Shown: positions 1 to 9,751, numbered from the stretch's first letter. The stretch is DNA of 64,000 bases from Calditrichales bacterium MX18-03 (GCA_021083345.1 JAJGRE010000001.1:186001-250000), one strand, 5' to 3'. The notes: generated from the letters alone by a model not told the origin. A program made the numbers and translations.

Positions 1-423
1 ACAGGCCTTGGCAACGCCTCTGTCAAACGGGACAGGGTATTGTCCAACGCCATACTGGAGCTGGCGGAGACCAGAGCCATTGCCCGCGCGCTGCGCTTTG
101 CGGGCTACGGTGTGGAGTATACCGGCTTTGAAGAGGTGGGGGACGGCAAAGCCCTACCGGAAGGCGTACAGCCCCCAGGGGAAGAACCTGCTTTGGAGCC
201 GCCAAAAGCTGATATGGATCATGCGACCAAAGCACAGATCAATACTATTTTTTCCATTGCCAAGAACATCAATATGTCCAGCGAGGACCTGAGGCTCCTG
301 ATTCAGGAAAAGACCGGCAAGTCCTACAGCAAGGACCTTTCAAAAAAAGATGCAAGCCAGGTGATCGGCATCCTGAAGGAAAAGGAAATGCTGCGCAAGG
401 AAGGCAGCGATATGGTTCAATAA
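1..423 (+). CDS. ERF/Rad52-like single-strand annealing protein, C-terminal part
   Basis: The frame is open from the first base, so the 5' end lies outside the window. The visible 140 residues begin with a stretch containing AETRAIARALRFAGYG, which resembles the AETxAxGRAL signature of ERF/Rad52-type single-strand annealing proteins of phages and Firmicutes. A Pro/Glu-rich linker (about residues 55-72) follows, then a small helical domain (ATKAQINTIFSIAKNINM...) of the type often attached to the C terminus of such proteins. The family anneals ssDNA in recombination. It is followed by its own terminator and is separate from miaB. A DNA-replication or recombination accessory role is inferred; the annealing core cannot be judged from this fragment. 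Confidence 0.6.
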   Translation, partial: TGLGNASVKRDRVLSNAILELAETRAIARALRFAGYGVEYTGFEEVGDGKALPEGVQPPGEEPALEPPKADMDHATKAQINTIFSIAKNINMSSEDLRLLIQEKTGKSYSKDLSKKDASQVIGILKEKEMLRKEGSDMVQ

Positions 424-462
424 ACTGCCGCTTACCTATATCCATGTCATGAAAACCGAAAG

Positions 463-506
463 GCCATCAGCTGGAAAGCGCTTTCAACTGGCGGCTTTTT
501 GTTTTT
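463..506 (+). terminator. Terminator after the annealing-protein gene
   Basis: GCCATCAG pairs (with two imperfect positions) with CTGGCGGC around an inner GAAAGCGCTTTC palindrome. It is followed by a T-rich run CTTTTTGTTTTTG. It sits 40 bases after the stop codon and before the miaB promoter. Confidence 0.75.
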
Positions 507-544
507 GCCAACATGCAAACATCGTACCGGATCTGGTATTTTTA

Positions 545-553
545 TGGTATAAT
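545..553 (+). promoter_or_regulatory. Extended -10 promoter of miaB
   Basis: TGGTATAAT is an extended -10 element (TGnTATAAT) about 83 bases upstream of the miaB start and downstream of the preceding terminator. No good -35 is seen, as is common with extended -10 promoters. Confidence 0.55.
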
Positions 554-635
554 GTTAAGGAATGTCCCTTTTTTAATTAGGGTAAACTAACACCATATAT
601 ATAAATGACATTATAAGAAACCAGAGGGAGATGCC

Positions 636-2084
636 ATGTCAGAAAGAAAAGCAACCATCCAGGTGGATAGCCTGGAGCTGTCCCGCCAACATGAGATCAT
701 GGACAGGATCCGGGAAAATAACGAAATGGAGTATGCCAAAACCGGTAAAAAACCTGCCATGCATGTACTAACCTTCGGCTGCCAGCAGAACAATGCTGAC
801 TCGGAAAGAATCAAAGGCATGCTGAATCAGATGGGCTATGCGGAAGCACCTAGCACCCAGGCTGCCGACGTCATCATCGTCAATACCTGCTGCGTCAGGG
901 AAAACGCTGAGTTGAAATTATACGGACATATCGGCACGTTGAAGCACCTGAAGAGGAATAATCCAAGGCTCATCATCGGGGTATGCGGCTGCATGATGCA
1001 GCAAGAGCATGCGGTGGAAATGATCCGCACCAAATACCGTTATGTGGACATTATTTTCGGAACCCACAACCTGTACAAGCTCCCTGAGCTCTTGGAGCGC
1101 TCGAAGAATGAAAAATACACGCTGATCGATATCCTGAATACCGAGGGTATGATCGTTGAAGATATTCCCGTAAAACGGGAAGACAAATATAAGGCCTGGG
1201 TCACCATCATGTACGGCTGCAACAACTTTTGCTCTTATTGCATCGTTCCCTTTGTTAGAGGAAGGGAGCGTAGCCGGAAGCCCCAGGATATTCTGGAAGA
1301 GATCCGCAAGCTGGCTCAAGAGGGCTGTAAGGAAGTCACCGTGCTGGGTCAGAATGTCAATTCCTACGGCAAGGACCTGGAGGACACAGTGGATTTTGCT
1401 GATCTGCTCAGAATGGTCAATGATGTTGACGGGATAGAGCGGATCCGCTTCATGACCTCCCACCCTAAAGATATCTCCGACAAGCTGATCGAAACCATGC
1501 GGGACTGCAAAAAAGTCTGCGAGCAGCTGCACCTGCCTTTTCAGGCCGGCAGCAACACCATATTGGATAAAATGAACCGCAAATATACCAAGGAGTCTTA
1601 CCTGGAGAAGGTGCGGAAGGCCAAGGAGGCCATGCCCGGCATTGCACTGAGCACCGATGTCATCGTAGGCTTCCCTGGCGAAACGGAAGCGGATTTTGAA
1701 GAGACATTGGACGTCATCCGCCAGGTGGAATACGACCAGGCATTTATGTTCATTTATTCCAAACGCAAGGGAACACCTGCCGCAGAATTGTCGGAGCAGG
1801 TTGATGAAGAAGTCAAGCACAAGCACTTTGACCGCCTGGTGAAGCTTCAGAACAGCGTCTCCAGAAAGCTGAACGAGGCATATATGGACCGTATTGTGGA
1901 AATACTGGTAGAGGGGCCCAGCAAAAATGATCCCGAGAGGCTGACCGGCAGGACCCGTACCGGGAAAGTCGTCAACTTTGACGGTTTTGACAAGCCGCAA
2001 AGGGATACCCTGATCGGCAGCCTGGTAAATGTCAGGATAACCGAAGTATTCTCCTGGTTCCTCAATGGTACGGTTACAGATTAA
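636..2084 (+). CDS. miaB: tRNA-2-methylthio-N6-dimethylallyladenosine synthase
   Basis: Radical-SAM methylthiotransferase that adds the 2-methylthio group to i6A37 in tRNAs reading UNN codons, acting after MiaA (encoded downstream). The N-terminal UPF0004 domain carries the auxiliary-cluster cysteines C49 (FGCQQNNADSE), C85 (NTCCVRE) and C119 (VCGCMMQQ). The radical-SAM CxxxCxxC is C195-C199-C202 (YGCNNFCSYC). A TRAM RNA-binding domain closes the 482-residue protein, which has a roughly 40-residue N-terminal extension before the first domain, as in many Clostridia. The ATG start follows GAGGGAG. First gene of the miaB-mutS-mutL-miaA-hfq block typical of Clostridia. Assignment is firm. Confidence 0.97.
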   Translation: MSERKATIQVDSLELSRQHEIMDRIRENNEMEYAKTGKKPAMHVLTFGCQQNNADSERIKGMLNQMGYAEAPSTQAADVIIVNTCCVRENAELKLYGHIGTLKHLKRNNPRLIIGVCGCMMQQEHAVEMIRTKYRYVDIIFGTHNLYKLPELLERSKNEKYTLIDILNTEGMIVEDIPVKREDKYKAWVTIMYGCNNFCSYCIVPFVRGRERSRKPQDILEEIRKLAQEGCKEVTVLGQNVNSYGKDLEDTVDFADLLRMVNDVDGIERIRFMTSHPKDISDKLIETMRDCKKVCEQLHLPFQAGSNTILDKMNRKYTKESYLEKVRKAKEAMPGIALSTDVIVGFPGETEADFEETLDVIRQVEYDQAFMFIYSKRKGTPAAELSEQVDEEVKHKHFDRLVKLQNSVSRKLNEAYMDRIVEILVEGPSKNDPERLTGRTRTGKVVNFDGFDKPQRDTLIGSLVNVRITEVFSWFLNGTVTD

Positions 2085-2168
2085 GTTTACAGTGTCTTAG
2101 CTATATAGATAATCAATTGTATAGCTGAAAAAAGGTATTCAGCTTTATTGGGTTATCCCTAAACCATC

Positions 2169-2213
2169 AGAGATGCTTGACTTCGTAGCTACGCCCAATA
2201 CTTAGCATCTCTT
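2169..2213 (+). terminator. Hairpin between miaB and mutS
   Basis: AGAGATGCT (2169-2177) pairs perfectly with AGCATCTCT (2204-2212) around a 26-base loop, followed only by TTATTG. It lacks a strong U-tract, so it may be a weak terminator or processing site in the 206-bp miaB-mutS gap. Confidence 0.4.
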
Positions 2214-2290
2214 ATTGCAAAATTTTCAAGTCTTAAGCTGAAAATAATTTTCAGGTTTAGAGTTGCTTAATTATCAGTGAGGTGAATGAG

Positions 2291-4918
2291 TTGGCACAAT
2301 TAACGCCCATGATGCAGCAGTATCTGGATATAAAGAACCAGCATAAGGACAAAATATTGTTCTTTCGGCTGGGGGATTTTTATGAAATGTTTTTTGATGA
2401 TGCCGTACTGGCTTCAAAGGAGCTGGAAATCACGCTGACAGGCAGAGACTGCGGAATGAGCGAGCGGGCGCCCATGTGCGGCATTCCCTATCATTCAGCA
2501 GAAACCTATATCGCCAGACTGATCGATAAGAACTATAAGGTTGCCATCTGTGAGCAGGTGGAGGATCCGGCACTGGCAAAAGGAATCGTCAGGCGGGAGG
2601 TCGTCCGGATCATCACGCCCGGCACCATCATTGACAGCACCATGCTGGATGAAAAGAACAACAACTATCTCATGAGTCTATACGGCGACGACAAGTACAT
2701 GGCACTGGCCTATGCGGATCTGTCTACGGGGGAATTCTTCTGTACCGGCATAGAGGCATCGGAGCTCGGCAATATAAAGAATGAAATCAGTCGGATCGAT
2801 CCGGCTGAGGTAATTGCCAATGACTATTATGCCACGGAGAAGCCCTTGAGCAGTTTCCTTTCCGCTCAGTATCCGGCGTTCAATATATTGGACAGGAAGT
2901 TTTTTGATGCAGAGGACTGTGCACGGCGATTGAAGCGCCAATTCGGCATATCTGCACTGGAGGGCTACGGACTCAGCAACAGCCACCTGATCAGAAGCTG
3001 CGGTGCCATCTTGCTTTACCTGGACGATATACAGAAGGTGGGGCTCAGCAATATCAACAGCCTCAGGAACTACAGCATCTCCAGCTACATGGTGCTGGAT
3101 GCCTTCACACGGCGCAATCTGGAACTTGCAGAGACCATCCGGGGCAAGCAGAAAAAAGGCGCATTGCTTTCCATCATCGATAGAACCTCCACTTCCATGG
3201 GCGGCAGAAAACTGAAGGGCTGGCTGGAAAAACCTCTGCTCAGCACGACGGAGATCAACAGCCGGCTGGATGGCGTCGAAGAGCTTTATAATGATTTTTT
3301 GAAACGGGAAGAGATAAAAGAATACCTCAGGAGCATGTACGATATTGAAAGGCTGGGAAGCCGTATAGCGCTGGGTAGTGCCAATGCCAAGGACCTTACA
3401 GCGTTCAAGCATTCAGTGCGCAACCTGCCATACATCAAAAGCCTGCTGTCTGATAGTACAAGCACCCTGCTCAATGAAATACATACGAGCCTCGATACGC
3501 TAGAAGACCTTTACGGATATATTGACCGGTCTATTCATGAGGACCCGCCTTTCTCACTGCGGGAAGGCAACCTTATCAAAAGCGGTTTCCTGGCGGAGCT
3601 GGATGAGATCCGTGAAGCCTCGGTAAACGGCAAGCAGTGGATTGCCCAGCTGGAGCAGCAGGAAAAAGAGAAGACCGGCATCAAATCCCTGAAAATCGGC
3701 TTCAACAAGGTCTTCGGCTACTATATCGACATTACCCGATCCAATCTGGCCTCGGTTCCGGATTATTTCATCCGCAAGCAGACCTTGTCCAACTCTGAGC
3801 GCTATATCACGCCGGAGCTGAAAAAGCTGGAGGATGTGGTATTGGGTGCCGAGGAGAAGCTGATCGAGCTGGAGTACCAGACCTTTGTCACTATCCGCAA
3901 TGACATAGCGGCACATATAAAAAGAATCCAGCAGACAGCTTCCCGCCTCTCAGATTTGGACTGCATCTGTTCACTGGCTGAAGTATCTCAGAAGAACAGC
4001 TACGTCCGCCCGGTTGTCAACCATGAGGACAAAATCATCATTGAGGGCGGCAGGCACCCGGTTGTTGAAATGCAGGGGGGAGACATCCGCTTCGTTCCCA
4101 ATGATACCGAGCTGGATAATGAAGACAACCGCATGCTGATCATTACCGGTCCCAACATGGCAGGTAAGTCCACTTACATGCGGCAGGTAGCCCTGATTAC
4201 GCTTATGGCACAGATCGGCTGCTTTGTCCCCGCATCCAAAGCCGTTATCGGTGTTGTAGACAGGATCTTTACGAGAGTCGGCGCCTCAGACGATCTGGCG
4301 TCCGGCCAAAGCACCTTCATGGTGGAAATGAGCGAGCTGGCCAATATCATCAATAACGCCACCTGCAAAAGCCTGATCATACTGGATGAGATCGGGCGGG
4401 GAACCAGTACCTTCGATGGCCTCAGCATTGCCTGGTCGGTGGTAGAGTATATAGCCGACAAGTCCAGGCTGGGGGCAAAAACCCTCTTTGCCACGCACTA
4501 TCATGAGCTGACGGAGCTGGAGGACAAAGTGGAAGGTGCCAAGAACTATTGCATTTCCGTGGAGGAAAAGGGCAAAGACATCATATTTCTCCGGAGGATC
4601 ATCCGCGGTGGCGCCAATGGCAGCTACGGCATCCACGTGGCACGGCTGGCCGGTCTGCCGGAGAACATATTGGACCGTTCTTCAGAAATACTTACCATAC
4701 TGGAAAAGTCCGAGAAAAACAACCAGACCAATATCTACATCCGCCAGCGGAAAAGGAAGCCGGTCATGAGTGAGCTAGAACCCAATCTTTTCAACTTTGG
4801 GCGCTTCAGCCTAGTTGATGAGTTGAAAGCGGTGGACGTCAGCAACATAACGCCGGTTCAAGCCTTCAATATCCTGCTGTCGCTGCAGGAAAAAGCAAAG
4901 AATCTGAATGAGATATAG
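2291..4918 (+). CDS. mutS: DNA mismatch repair protein MutS
   Basis: Recognises mismatches and small loops and recruits MutL. The mismatch-binding GDFYEMF motif (Phe-x-Glu reading head) is near residue 30. The core and lever domains follow, then the ABC-type ATPase with Walker A GPNMAGKSTYMRQ and the Walker B/D-loop region DEIGRGTSTFDG. At about 875 residues it has normal length. I place the start at TTG 2291 because the Shine-Dalgarno GAGGTG (2279-2284) lies six bases before it and the protein then begins MAQLTPMMQQYL, as is usual for the family. The in-frame GTG at 2282 is inside the Shine-Dalgarno sequence. mutL follows 11 bases later, so the two are co-transcribed. Confidence 0.97.
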   Translation: MAQLTPMMQQYLDIKNQHKDKILFFRLGDFYEMFFDDAVLASKELEITLTGRDCGMSERAPMCGIPYHSAETYIARLIDKNYKVAICEQVEDPALAKGIVRREVVRIITPGTIIDSTMLDEKNNNYLMSLYGDDKYMALAYADLSTGEFFCTGIEASELGNIKNEISRIDPAEVIANDYYATEKPLSSFLSAQYPAFNILDRKFFDAEDCARRLKRQFGISALEGYGLSNSHLIRSCGAILLYLDDIQKVGLSNINSLRNYSISSYMVLDAFTRRNLELAETIRGKQKKGALLSIIDRTSTSMGGRKLKGWLEKPLLSTTEINSRLDGVEELYNDFLKREEIKEYLRSMYDIERLGSRIALGSANAKDLTAFKHSVRNLPYIKSLLSDSTSTLLNEIHTSLDTLEDLYGYIDRSIHEDPPFSLREGNLIKSGFLAELDEIREASVNGKQWIAQLEQQEKEKTGIKSLKIGFNKVFGYYIDITRSNLASVPDYFIRKQTLSNSERYITPELKKLEDVVLGAEEKLIELEYQTFVTIRNDIAAHIKRIQQTASRLSDLDCICSLAEVSQKNSYVRPVVNHEDKIIIEGGRHPVVEMQGGDIRFVPNDTELDNEDNRMLIITGPNMAGKSTYMRQVALITLMAQIGCFVPASKAVIGVVDRIFTRVGASDDLASGQSTFMVEMSELANIINNATCKSLIILDEIGRGTSTFDGLSIAWSVVEYIADKSRLGAKTLFATHYHELTELEDKVEGAKNYCISVEEKGKDIIFLRRIIRGGANGSYGIHVARLAGLPENILDRSSEILTILEKSEKNNQTNIYIRQRKRKPVMSELEPNLFNFGRFSLVDELKAVDVSNITPVQAFNILLSLQEKAKNLNEI

Positions 4919-4929
4919 AGGATGTCAAA

Positions 4930-6843
4930 ATGGGAAAGATCATATTATTGGATGAAAGCACCATCAATAAAATAGCAGCGGGAGAGGTCATCGAGAAGCC
5001 GGCTTCCATCGTGAAGGAGCTGGCGGAGAACGCCATCGATGCAGGCGCCACAGCCATCAGCATCGAGGTGGCGGAGGGCGGCAAAACCTTCATCAATGTG
5101 ACGGATAACGGCAGCGGCATCCAGGAGGCGGACGTGGAACAGGTGTTCTGCCGCCATGCCACCAGCAAGATCCGCAGTGCGAAGGATCTGTTCAGTATCC
5201 ATACGCTTGGCTTCCGGGGAGAAGCGATGGCCAGCATCGCAGCTGTATCTGAGGTGGAGCTGAAGAGCCGATGGTCGGATGACCAGGCCGGAAGTTTCCT
5301 CTTAATCAAAGGCGGAAAGCAGCTGGATCGGAAGTCCATCGGTTATCCCATAGGCACCAGCGTCACGGTGAGGGATTTGTTCTACAATACGCCTGCCCGA
5401 CTGAAATTCCTAAAAAGCGACCTTTCCGAGCAGGGCTATATTGTAGACATCGTGGAAAAGTTGGCACTGACCCATACAGGCATTTCCTTCAAGCTGACCG
5501 TCAATAACAAGATCGTGCTGCATACGCCAGGAAACGGCGATCTGCTGTCCGTTATCCTGTGCATTTTCGGCAAGAATACGGCAAAAGCCATGCTGCCCTT
5601 GAAGCATGAGAACCTGCTGGTCCGTATCGAAGGGTACATCGGAAAACCTGAGTTAGCCAAAGGAAACTCCACCTTTATGATCTTTTCCGTCAACGGCAGG
5701 AACATCAGGAACAAGATGCTGGCGGAAGCAGTCCGTCAGGCCTACAAGACCCTGCTGATGAACAACAAGTATCCCTTTGCCATCCTGGATATCCATATCC
5801 AGTCGGATCTGATCGATGTCAATGTCCACCCCACAAAACAGGAAATCAAGTTTTCCGATGACAGGGCCGTTTTCAACACCCTATACGTGGCTGTCAAGAA
5901 CTGCCTTAGCTCCAATCAATTGATGCACAGCTTTGAGGAAGAGGCAGATAGCAAGGCGGAAGACCCATACAGTGATACCGGTAAGGCTTCTGACATGCCG
6001 CTGCCTATAACCAGACCCTCAGCCTCTTATCAGGAGAATGTTTTTGATAAAAAAAGAGAACACTTTGAGCAGTTGGCTATCAAGCAGTCCATGCCAAACT
6101 TCATTGCAGATAAATCTCACTCATATGAGCCTCAGGAGCGCCGTAAGGAGACTGAAGCTGCTTTCACTGACTTCAGTGGCGTTTCCAAGCCTGCTTCAGA
6201 GAAGGGCAGCCCCGCATCGGATGATCACGTTCAGGGCACCCAGCCCCAACAAACAGAGCTGGGAGAGGTCCCGCTCCGCATCCTGGGTCAACTGTTTGGG
6301 ACTTATATTCTGGCGCAGCAGGAGGAACAGTTCTATATCATCGACCAGCATGCCGCCCATGAACGGATCATGTACGATTACCTGAAGGCGCGCTATCAGA
6401 CCGGTTCCATTACCGTACAGAGCCTGCTGATGCCGATCATCATTGAAATGAGCCCGGCGGACAAAACGTTGTATGAGCAGCATATTGCCTTATTTCAAAG
6501 GCTGGGCTTTGAAATCGAATGGTTCGGCGAAAATGCCGTTGCTGTACGGGCCATTCCCATTATCATGGGTGAGCCCTGCTCCGGTGCGTTTTTCACCGAT
6601 ATATTGGACTCACTGAAGGATTCAAACGGCGCTGCTGCCGGCAATCCCTCTGAGAAAATCATTATCAGCATGGCCTGCAAAAACGCCGTAAAAGCAGGTG
6701 ACAGCTTGTCACACGAAGAAACCCGCGAGCTTCTGAACAGGCTCTTTGCTACGACAGCCCCCTATACCTGCCCCCATGGCCGGCCTACCATCATCACTAT
6801 GAGCCGGTTTGAGCTGGAGAAGAAGTTCAAAAGAGTGCTGTAA
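4930..6843 (+). CDS. mutL: DNA mismatch repair endonuclease MutL
   Basis: GHKL-ATPase partner of MutS that nicks the new strand in organisms without MutH. N-terminal ATPase motifs are ENAIDAGAT, DNGSGI and TLGFRGEAM. A long, poorly conserved linker (about residues 340-440) leads to the C-terminal dimerisation/endonuclease domain. There the metal-binding motif reads DQHAAHERIMYD, where the usual DQHA(x)2E(x)4E ends in Glu; here the last acidic residue is Asp. The other endonuclease motifs, ACKNAVKAG and CPHGRP, are present. Length 637 residues. It starts 11 bases after mutS behind GAGGATG, clearly in one operon with mutS and probably miaA. Confidence 0.96.
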   Translation: MGKIILLDESTINKIAAGEVIEKPASIVKELAENAIDAGATAISIEVAEGGKTFINVTDNGSGIQEADVEQVFCRHATSKIRSAKDLFSIHTLGFRGEAMASIAAVSEVELKSRWSDDQAGSFLLIKGGKQLDRKSIGYPIGTSVTVRDLFYNTPARLKFLKSDLSEQGYIVDIVEKLALTHTGISFKLTVNNKIVLHTPGNGDLLSVILCIFGKNTAKAMLPLKHENLLVRIEGYIGKPELAKGNSTFMIFSVNGRNIRNKMLAEAVRQAYKTLLMNNKYPFAILDIHIQSDLIDVNVHPTKQEIKFSDDRAVFNTLYVAVKNCLSSNQLMHSFEEEADSKAEDPYSDTGKASDMPLPITRPSASYQENVFDKKREHFEQLAIKQSMPNFIADKSHSYEPQERRKETEAAFTDFSGVSKPASEKGSPASDDHVQGTQPQQTELGEVPLRILGQLFGTYILAQQEEQFYIIDQHAAHERIMYDYLKARYQTGSITVQSLLMPIIIEMSPADKTLYEQHIALFQRLGFEIEWFGENAVAVRAIPIIMGEPCSGAFFTDILDSLKDSNGAAAGNPSEKIIISMACKNAVKAGDSLSHEETRELLNRLFATTAPYTCPHGRPTIITMSRFELEKKFKRVL

Positions 6844-6904
6844 ATCTAAGAAGCTCTATGATTTTCAGTTATTCATCTGATAAGATTTGCGGGGTGACTA
6901 TAGA

Positions 6905-7867
6905 ATGAACAACAACGGACATGAGCTTCCGAAAATCTGCATATTGATAGGACCTACAGCGGTGGGTAAAACCGATATATCCCTTATGCTGGCTAAAAAG
7001 CTAAGCGGTGAGATCATCTCAGCAGATTCTGCACAGGTGTACAGATATATGGATATCGGTACAGCCAAGGTGAAACCGGAGGAAAGGCTGGGAATCCCCC
7101 ATTACCTTCTGGATGAGGTGGATCCGGATGAAAGCTTCAGTGTGGCAGCGTTCAGAAACCGGGCTGAGAAATATATCCTGGACATCAGCAGCAGGGGCCT
7201 GCTGCCCATCATCACAGGCGGTACAGGGCTTTATATCCATTCGTTGCTGAACAATCTGGATTTCACCGAGTCTATATCAGATCCGGACTTTAGAGCGGAA
7301 ATGCAGACCTTAGCCTTGGAAAAGGGAAACGCCAATGTGCACAGTATGTTGCGGGAGATCGATCCTGCCGCATACAGCAGCCTGCATCCCAATGACCTCC
7401 GGCGTGTGATACGGGCGCTGGAAGTATACCGGCATACCGGAAAGCCTATTTCCTTCTATCAGGAAGAGTCCCGGAAACTGCCTCCCCGGTATCAATTTGC
7501 TTATATCGGCCTTACAATGGACAGGGAACGGCTCTATGGCAGGATCGATATGCGGGTAAACAAGATGATATCGGAGGGACTGGTTGAAGAGGTGGAGGGC
7601 CTGCTGAAGATGGGTTACAGCAAGGAACTGACCTCTATGCAGGCCTTGGGCTACAAGGAAATCGTGCAATATCTGGAGGGCAGTATCACTTTGGATGAAG
7701 CAATCCGCATCATCCAGCGCGACTCCAGGCATTATGCCAAGCGGCAATTGACCTGGTTCAGAAGAGACCCACGCATTACCTGGCTGAATGCCGACAACTA
7801 TTACCGAAGGGATATTTTAGCAGAAAATATTATTAGATGTATTGCAGGAAAAATTACTTTAATATAG
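6905..7867 (+). CDS. miaA: tRNA dimethylallyltransferase MiaA
   Basis: Transfers dimethylallyl to A37 of tRNAs, producing the substrate of MiaB. The P-loop GPTAVGKTDIS lies near residue 15, followed by the DSAQVYRYMDIGTAK signature, the HYLLDEVDP motif and GGTGLYI. The 320-residue length is normal. The ATG at 6905 is chosen because GGGGTGAC stands eight bases upstream; the in-frame TTG at 6887 has no ribosome binding site. It lies 61 bases after mutL and 76 bases before hfq, the conserved miaA-hfq order. Confidence 0.96.
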   Translation: MNNNGHELPKICILIGPTAVGKTDISLMLAKKLSGEIISADSAQVYRYMDIGTAKVKPEERLGIPHYLLDEVDPDESFSVAAFRNRAEKYILDISSRGLLPIITGGTGLYIHSLLNNLDFTESISDPDFRAEMQTLALEKGNANVHSMLREIDPAAYSSLHPNDLRRVIRALEVYRHTGKPISFYQEESRKLPPRYQFAYIGLTMDRERLYGRIDMRVNKMISEGLVEEVEGLLKMGYSKELTSMQALGYKEIVQYLEGSITLDEAIRIIQRDSRHYAKRQLTWFRRDPRITWLNADNYYRRDILAENIIRCIAGKITLI

Positions 7868-7943
7868 AATAAATAACAAGTGATTATATAATAATATAAA
7901 TAAGTCATAGGATGAGTCAATCTAATTTTTGGAGGGGAATTGA

Positions 7944-8210
7944 ATGAACAAAGTCAATATAAATCTGCAGGACATATTCCTGAACCAGGTCAGAAAAGAG
8001 CATATACAGATAACCATATACCTGGTTAACGGATTTCAATTAAAAGGTCTGGTCCGGGGCTTTGACAACTACACCATCGTTTTGGATAATGAAGGCAAGC
8101 AGCAGCTGGTTTACAAGCATGCCGTATCCACCATCATGCCGGTGAAGCCCATTAACTTCGCATTCAGCGACAACAGAAACCAGCAGCAGGAGCCCAACAG
8201 GCAAGTATAG
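7944..8210 (+). CDS. hfq: RNA chaperone Hfq
   Basis: Sm-like hexameric RNA-binding protein for sRNA-mRNA pairing. The 88 residues show the Sm1 region ([22 protein letters not shown] start, variable loop, [10 protein letters not shown]) and the Sm2 signature [10 protein letters not shown]. The short C-terminal tail is Gln/Asn-rich ([11 protein letters not shown]), as in Gram-positive Hfq, rather than the long enterobacterial tail. A very strong Shine-Dalgarno (TTGGAGGGG) precedes the ATG. Terminator-like hairpin downstream. Confidence 0.96.
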   Translation: MNKVNINLQDIFLNQVRKEHIQITIYLVNGFQLKGLVRGFDNYTIVLDNEGKQQLVYKHAVSTIMPVKPINFAFSDNRNQQQEPNRQV

Positions 8211-8244
8211 CCCTCAACGGGTCCTATCATATGAGTACACCCAT

Positions 8245-8284
8245 AATCTATTGCTTCTTCGGGGCAGTAGATTATTTGTTTTTT
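8245..8284 (+). terminator. Terminator after hfq
   Basis: AATCTATTGC (8245-8254) pairs with GCAGTAGATT (8264-8273), one G-T pair, loop of nine, then ATTTGTTTTTT. It ends the mutS-to-hfq transcription unit. Confidence 0.65.
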
Positions 8285-8416
8285 GGCCGCCCTGACGACC
8301 CTCGGCGCCATTGCCTTGCCATATGAAATATGGTAGAATTAGATTCGACAAAATTGCTGTTCTTTTGTAGGACTGCGTACTATAATGAAGTATTATGAAA
8401 TTTTGAGGTGCCATAT

Positions 8417-9709
8417 ATGCATTACAAGACTATGGACTATCTGATAAACAAACTGAATATCAGCAAGAAAATCATTGATATCTGTGTCGCTTCAGAGGAA
8501 GAAGTATCCGGACAGTTCAATAAGATTGATGAGATACGCGAGTATAACCAATACAAAGTGCTGAATGCCATGCAGAAAAACAGGGTCAGCGACATCCATT
8601 TCAATTATTCTACAGGCTACGGCTACGGTGATATCGGCCGAGAAACCATTGACAAAGTATATGCCGATGTATTCGGTGCTGAAGATGCATTAGTCAGACC
8701 GCAAATCGTATCGGGTACTCATGCATTGAGCCTTTGCCTCTACGGCGTTCTGCGCCCGGGTGATGAAATGCTGGCCGTAACCGGCAAGCCCTATGATACA
8801 TTGGAGAACATCATCGGGATCGAGAATTGCCCGTCAGGCTGTCTGAAGGATTTAGGCGTGTCCTACAGCCAAATCGATCTGATGGATAACGGTAAAATAA
8901 ATTACAGTGAAATAACGAAAAAGATAAGCGAACGGACCAAGCTCATTCTGATCCAGCGTTCACTGGGCTACTCCTGGCGGCCTTCCTTGTCCTTGGAGGA
9001 TATTGAGTATACCATAAAGTTCATCAAAATCATCAATCCCAGTATTGTGTGCATGGTAGACAACTGCTACGGGGAATTCATTGACTTCAAGGAGCCTACT
9101 GAGGTAGGTGCCGATATCATAGCAGGCTCTCTCATCAAAAATCCCGGCGGCAGCCTAGCACCCACGGGGGGCTATGTGGCCGGCAGAAAGCATCTGATAG
9201 AAATGGCGGCCAGCAGACTGATCGCCCCGGGAATCGGCAAGGAATGCGGGGCTACGCTGGGAATCAACCGGCTGTTCTTTCAAGGGCTGTTCCTGGCACC
9301 GCATATCGTGGCCGAAGCCTTGAAGGGTGCCGTGTTCTGCTCGAAGCTGTTCAATAAGCTGGGCTATGAGGTGAACCCGGAATTCAATGCCCGGAGAAGC
9401 GATATCATTCAAGCTATTAAGTTCGGCAGCAGAGAAGCATTGATCGCTTTTTGCCAGGGCATCCAGAAGGGCTCTCCCGTTGATTCCTTTGTCAATCCGG
9501 AGCCCTGGGATATGCCCGGATATAATGATCAGGTCATCATGGCGGCAGGCGGCTTCATACAGGGTGCTTCCATCGAATTGAGCGCCGATGCACCGCTGCG
9601 TGAGCCGTACATCGCCTATCTGCAGGGCGGCATCACCTTCGATCATGCCAAGATCGGTATCATCTATGCACTGCAGAATCTGACCGCTGCCGGCTGCCTC
9701 AAGCTGTAG
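8417..9709 (+). CDS. PLP enzyme of the methionine gamma-lyase/YnbB (aluminium-resistance) family
   Basis: A 430-residue fold-type-I PLP enzyme, mostly annotated as a methionine gamma-lyase family or aluminium resistance protein; its true substrate is not established from sequence. The N-terminal half has the glycine-rich FNYSTGYGYGDIGRE segment and VSGTHAL before the cofactor site. The probable Schiff-base lysine is in GSLIKNPGGSLAPTGGYVAG, and the cofactor-binding aspartate is in CMVDNCYGEF. The ATG at 8417 is preceded by GAGGTG at six-base spacing; GTG 8408 is inside that site. It lies after hfq, a position this family keeps in many Firmicutes. Monocistronic, bounded by hairpins on both sides. 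Confidence 0.88.
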   Translation: MHYKTMDYLINKLNISKKIIDICVASEEEVSGQFNKIDEIREYNQYKVLNAMQKNRVSDIHFNYSTGYGYGDIGRETIDKVYADVFGAEDALVRPQIVSGTHALSLCLYGVLRPGDEMLAVTGKPYDTLENIIGIENCPSGCLKDLGVSYSQIDLMDNGKINYSEITKKISERTKLILIQRSLGYSWRPSLSLEDIEYTIKFIKIINPSIVCMVDNCYGEFIDFKEPTEVGADIIAGSLIKNPGGSLAPTGGYVAGRKHLIEMAASRLIAPGIGKECGATLGINRLFFQGLFLAPHIVAEALKGAVFCSKLFNKLGYEVNPEFNARRSDIIQAIKFGSREALIAFCQGIQKGSPVDSFVNPEPWDMPGYNDQVIMAAGGFIQGASIELSADAPLREPYIAYLQGGITFDHAKIGIIYALQNLTAAGCLKL

Positions 9710-9751
9710 TACATGAATATTTAGTCATATTTGATTAAAACGCCGTTATGT

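Noticed and set aside
918-2000. 360-residue open frame antisense to miaB
   Set aside because: It is the shadow of a strongly coding gene: no ribosome binding site, no family motif, low-complexity composition from reversed codons.
2678-3412. 244-residue open frame antisense to mutS
   Set aside because: Fully inside mutS, whose motifs are intact; no start signal or recognisable domain.
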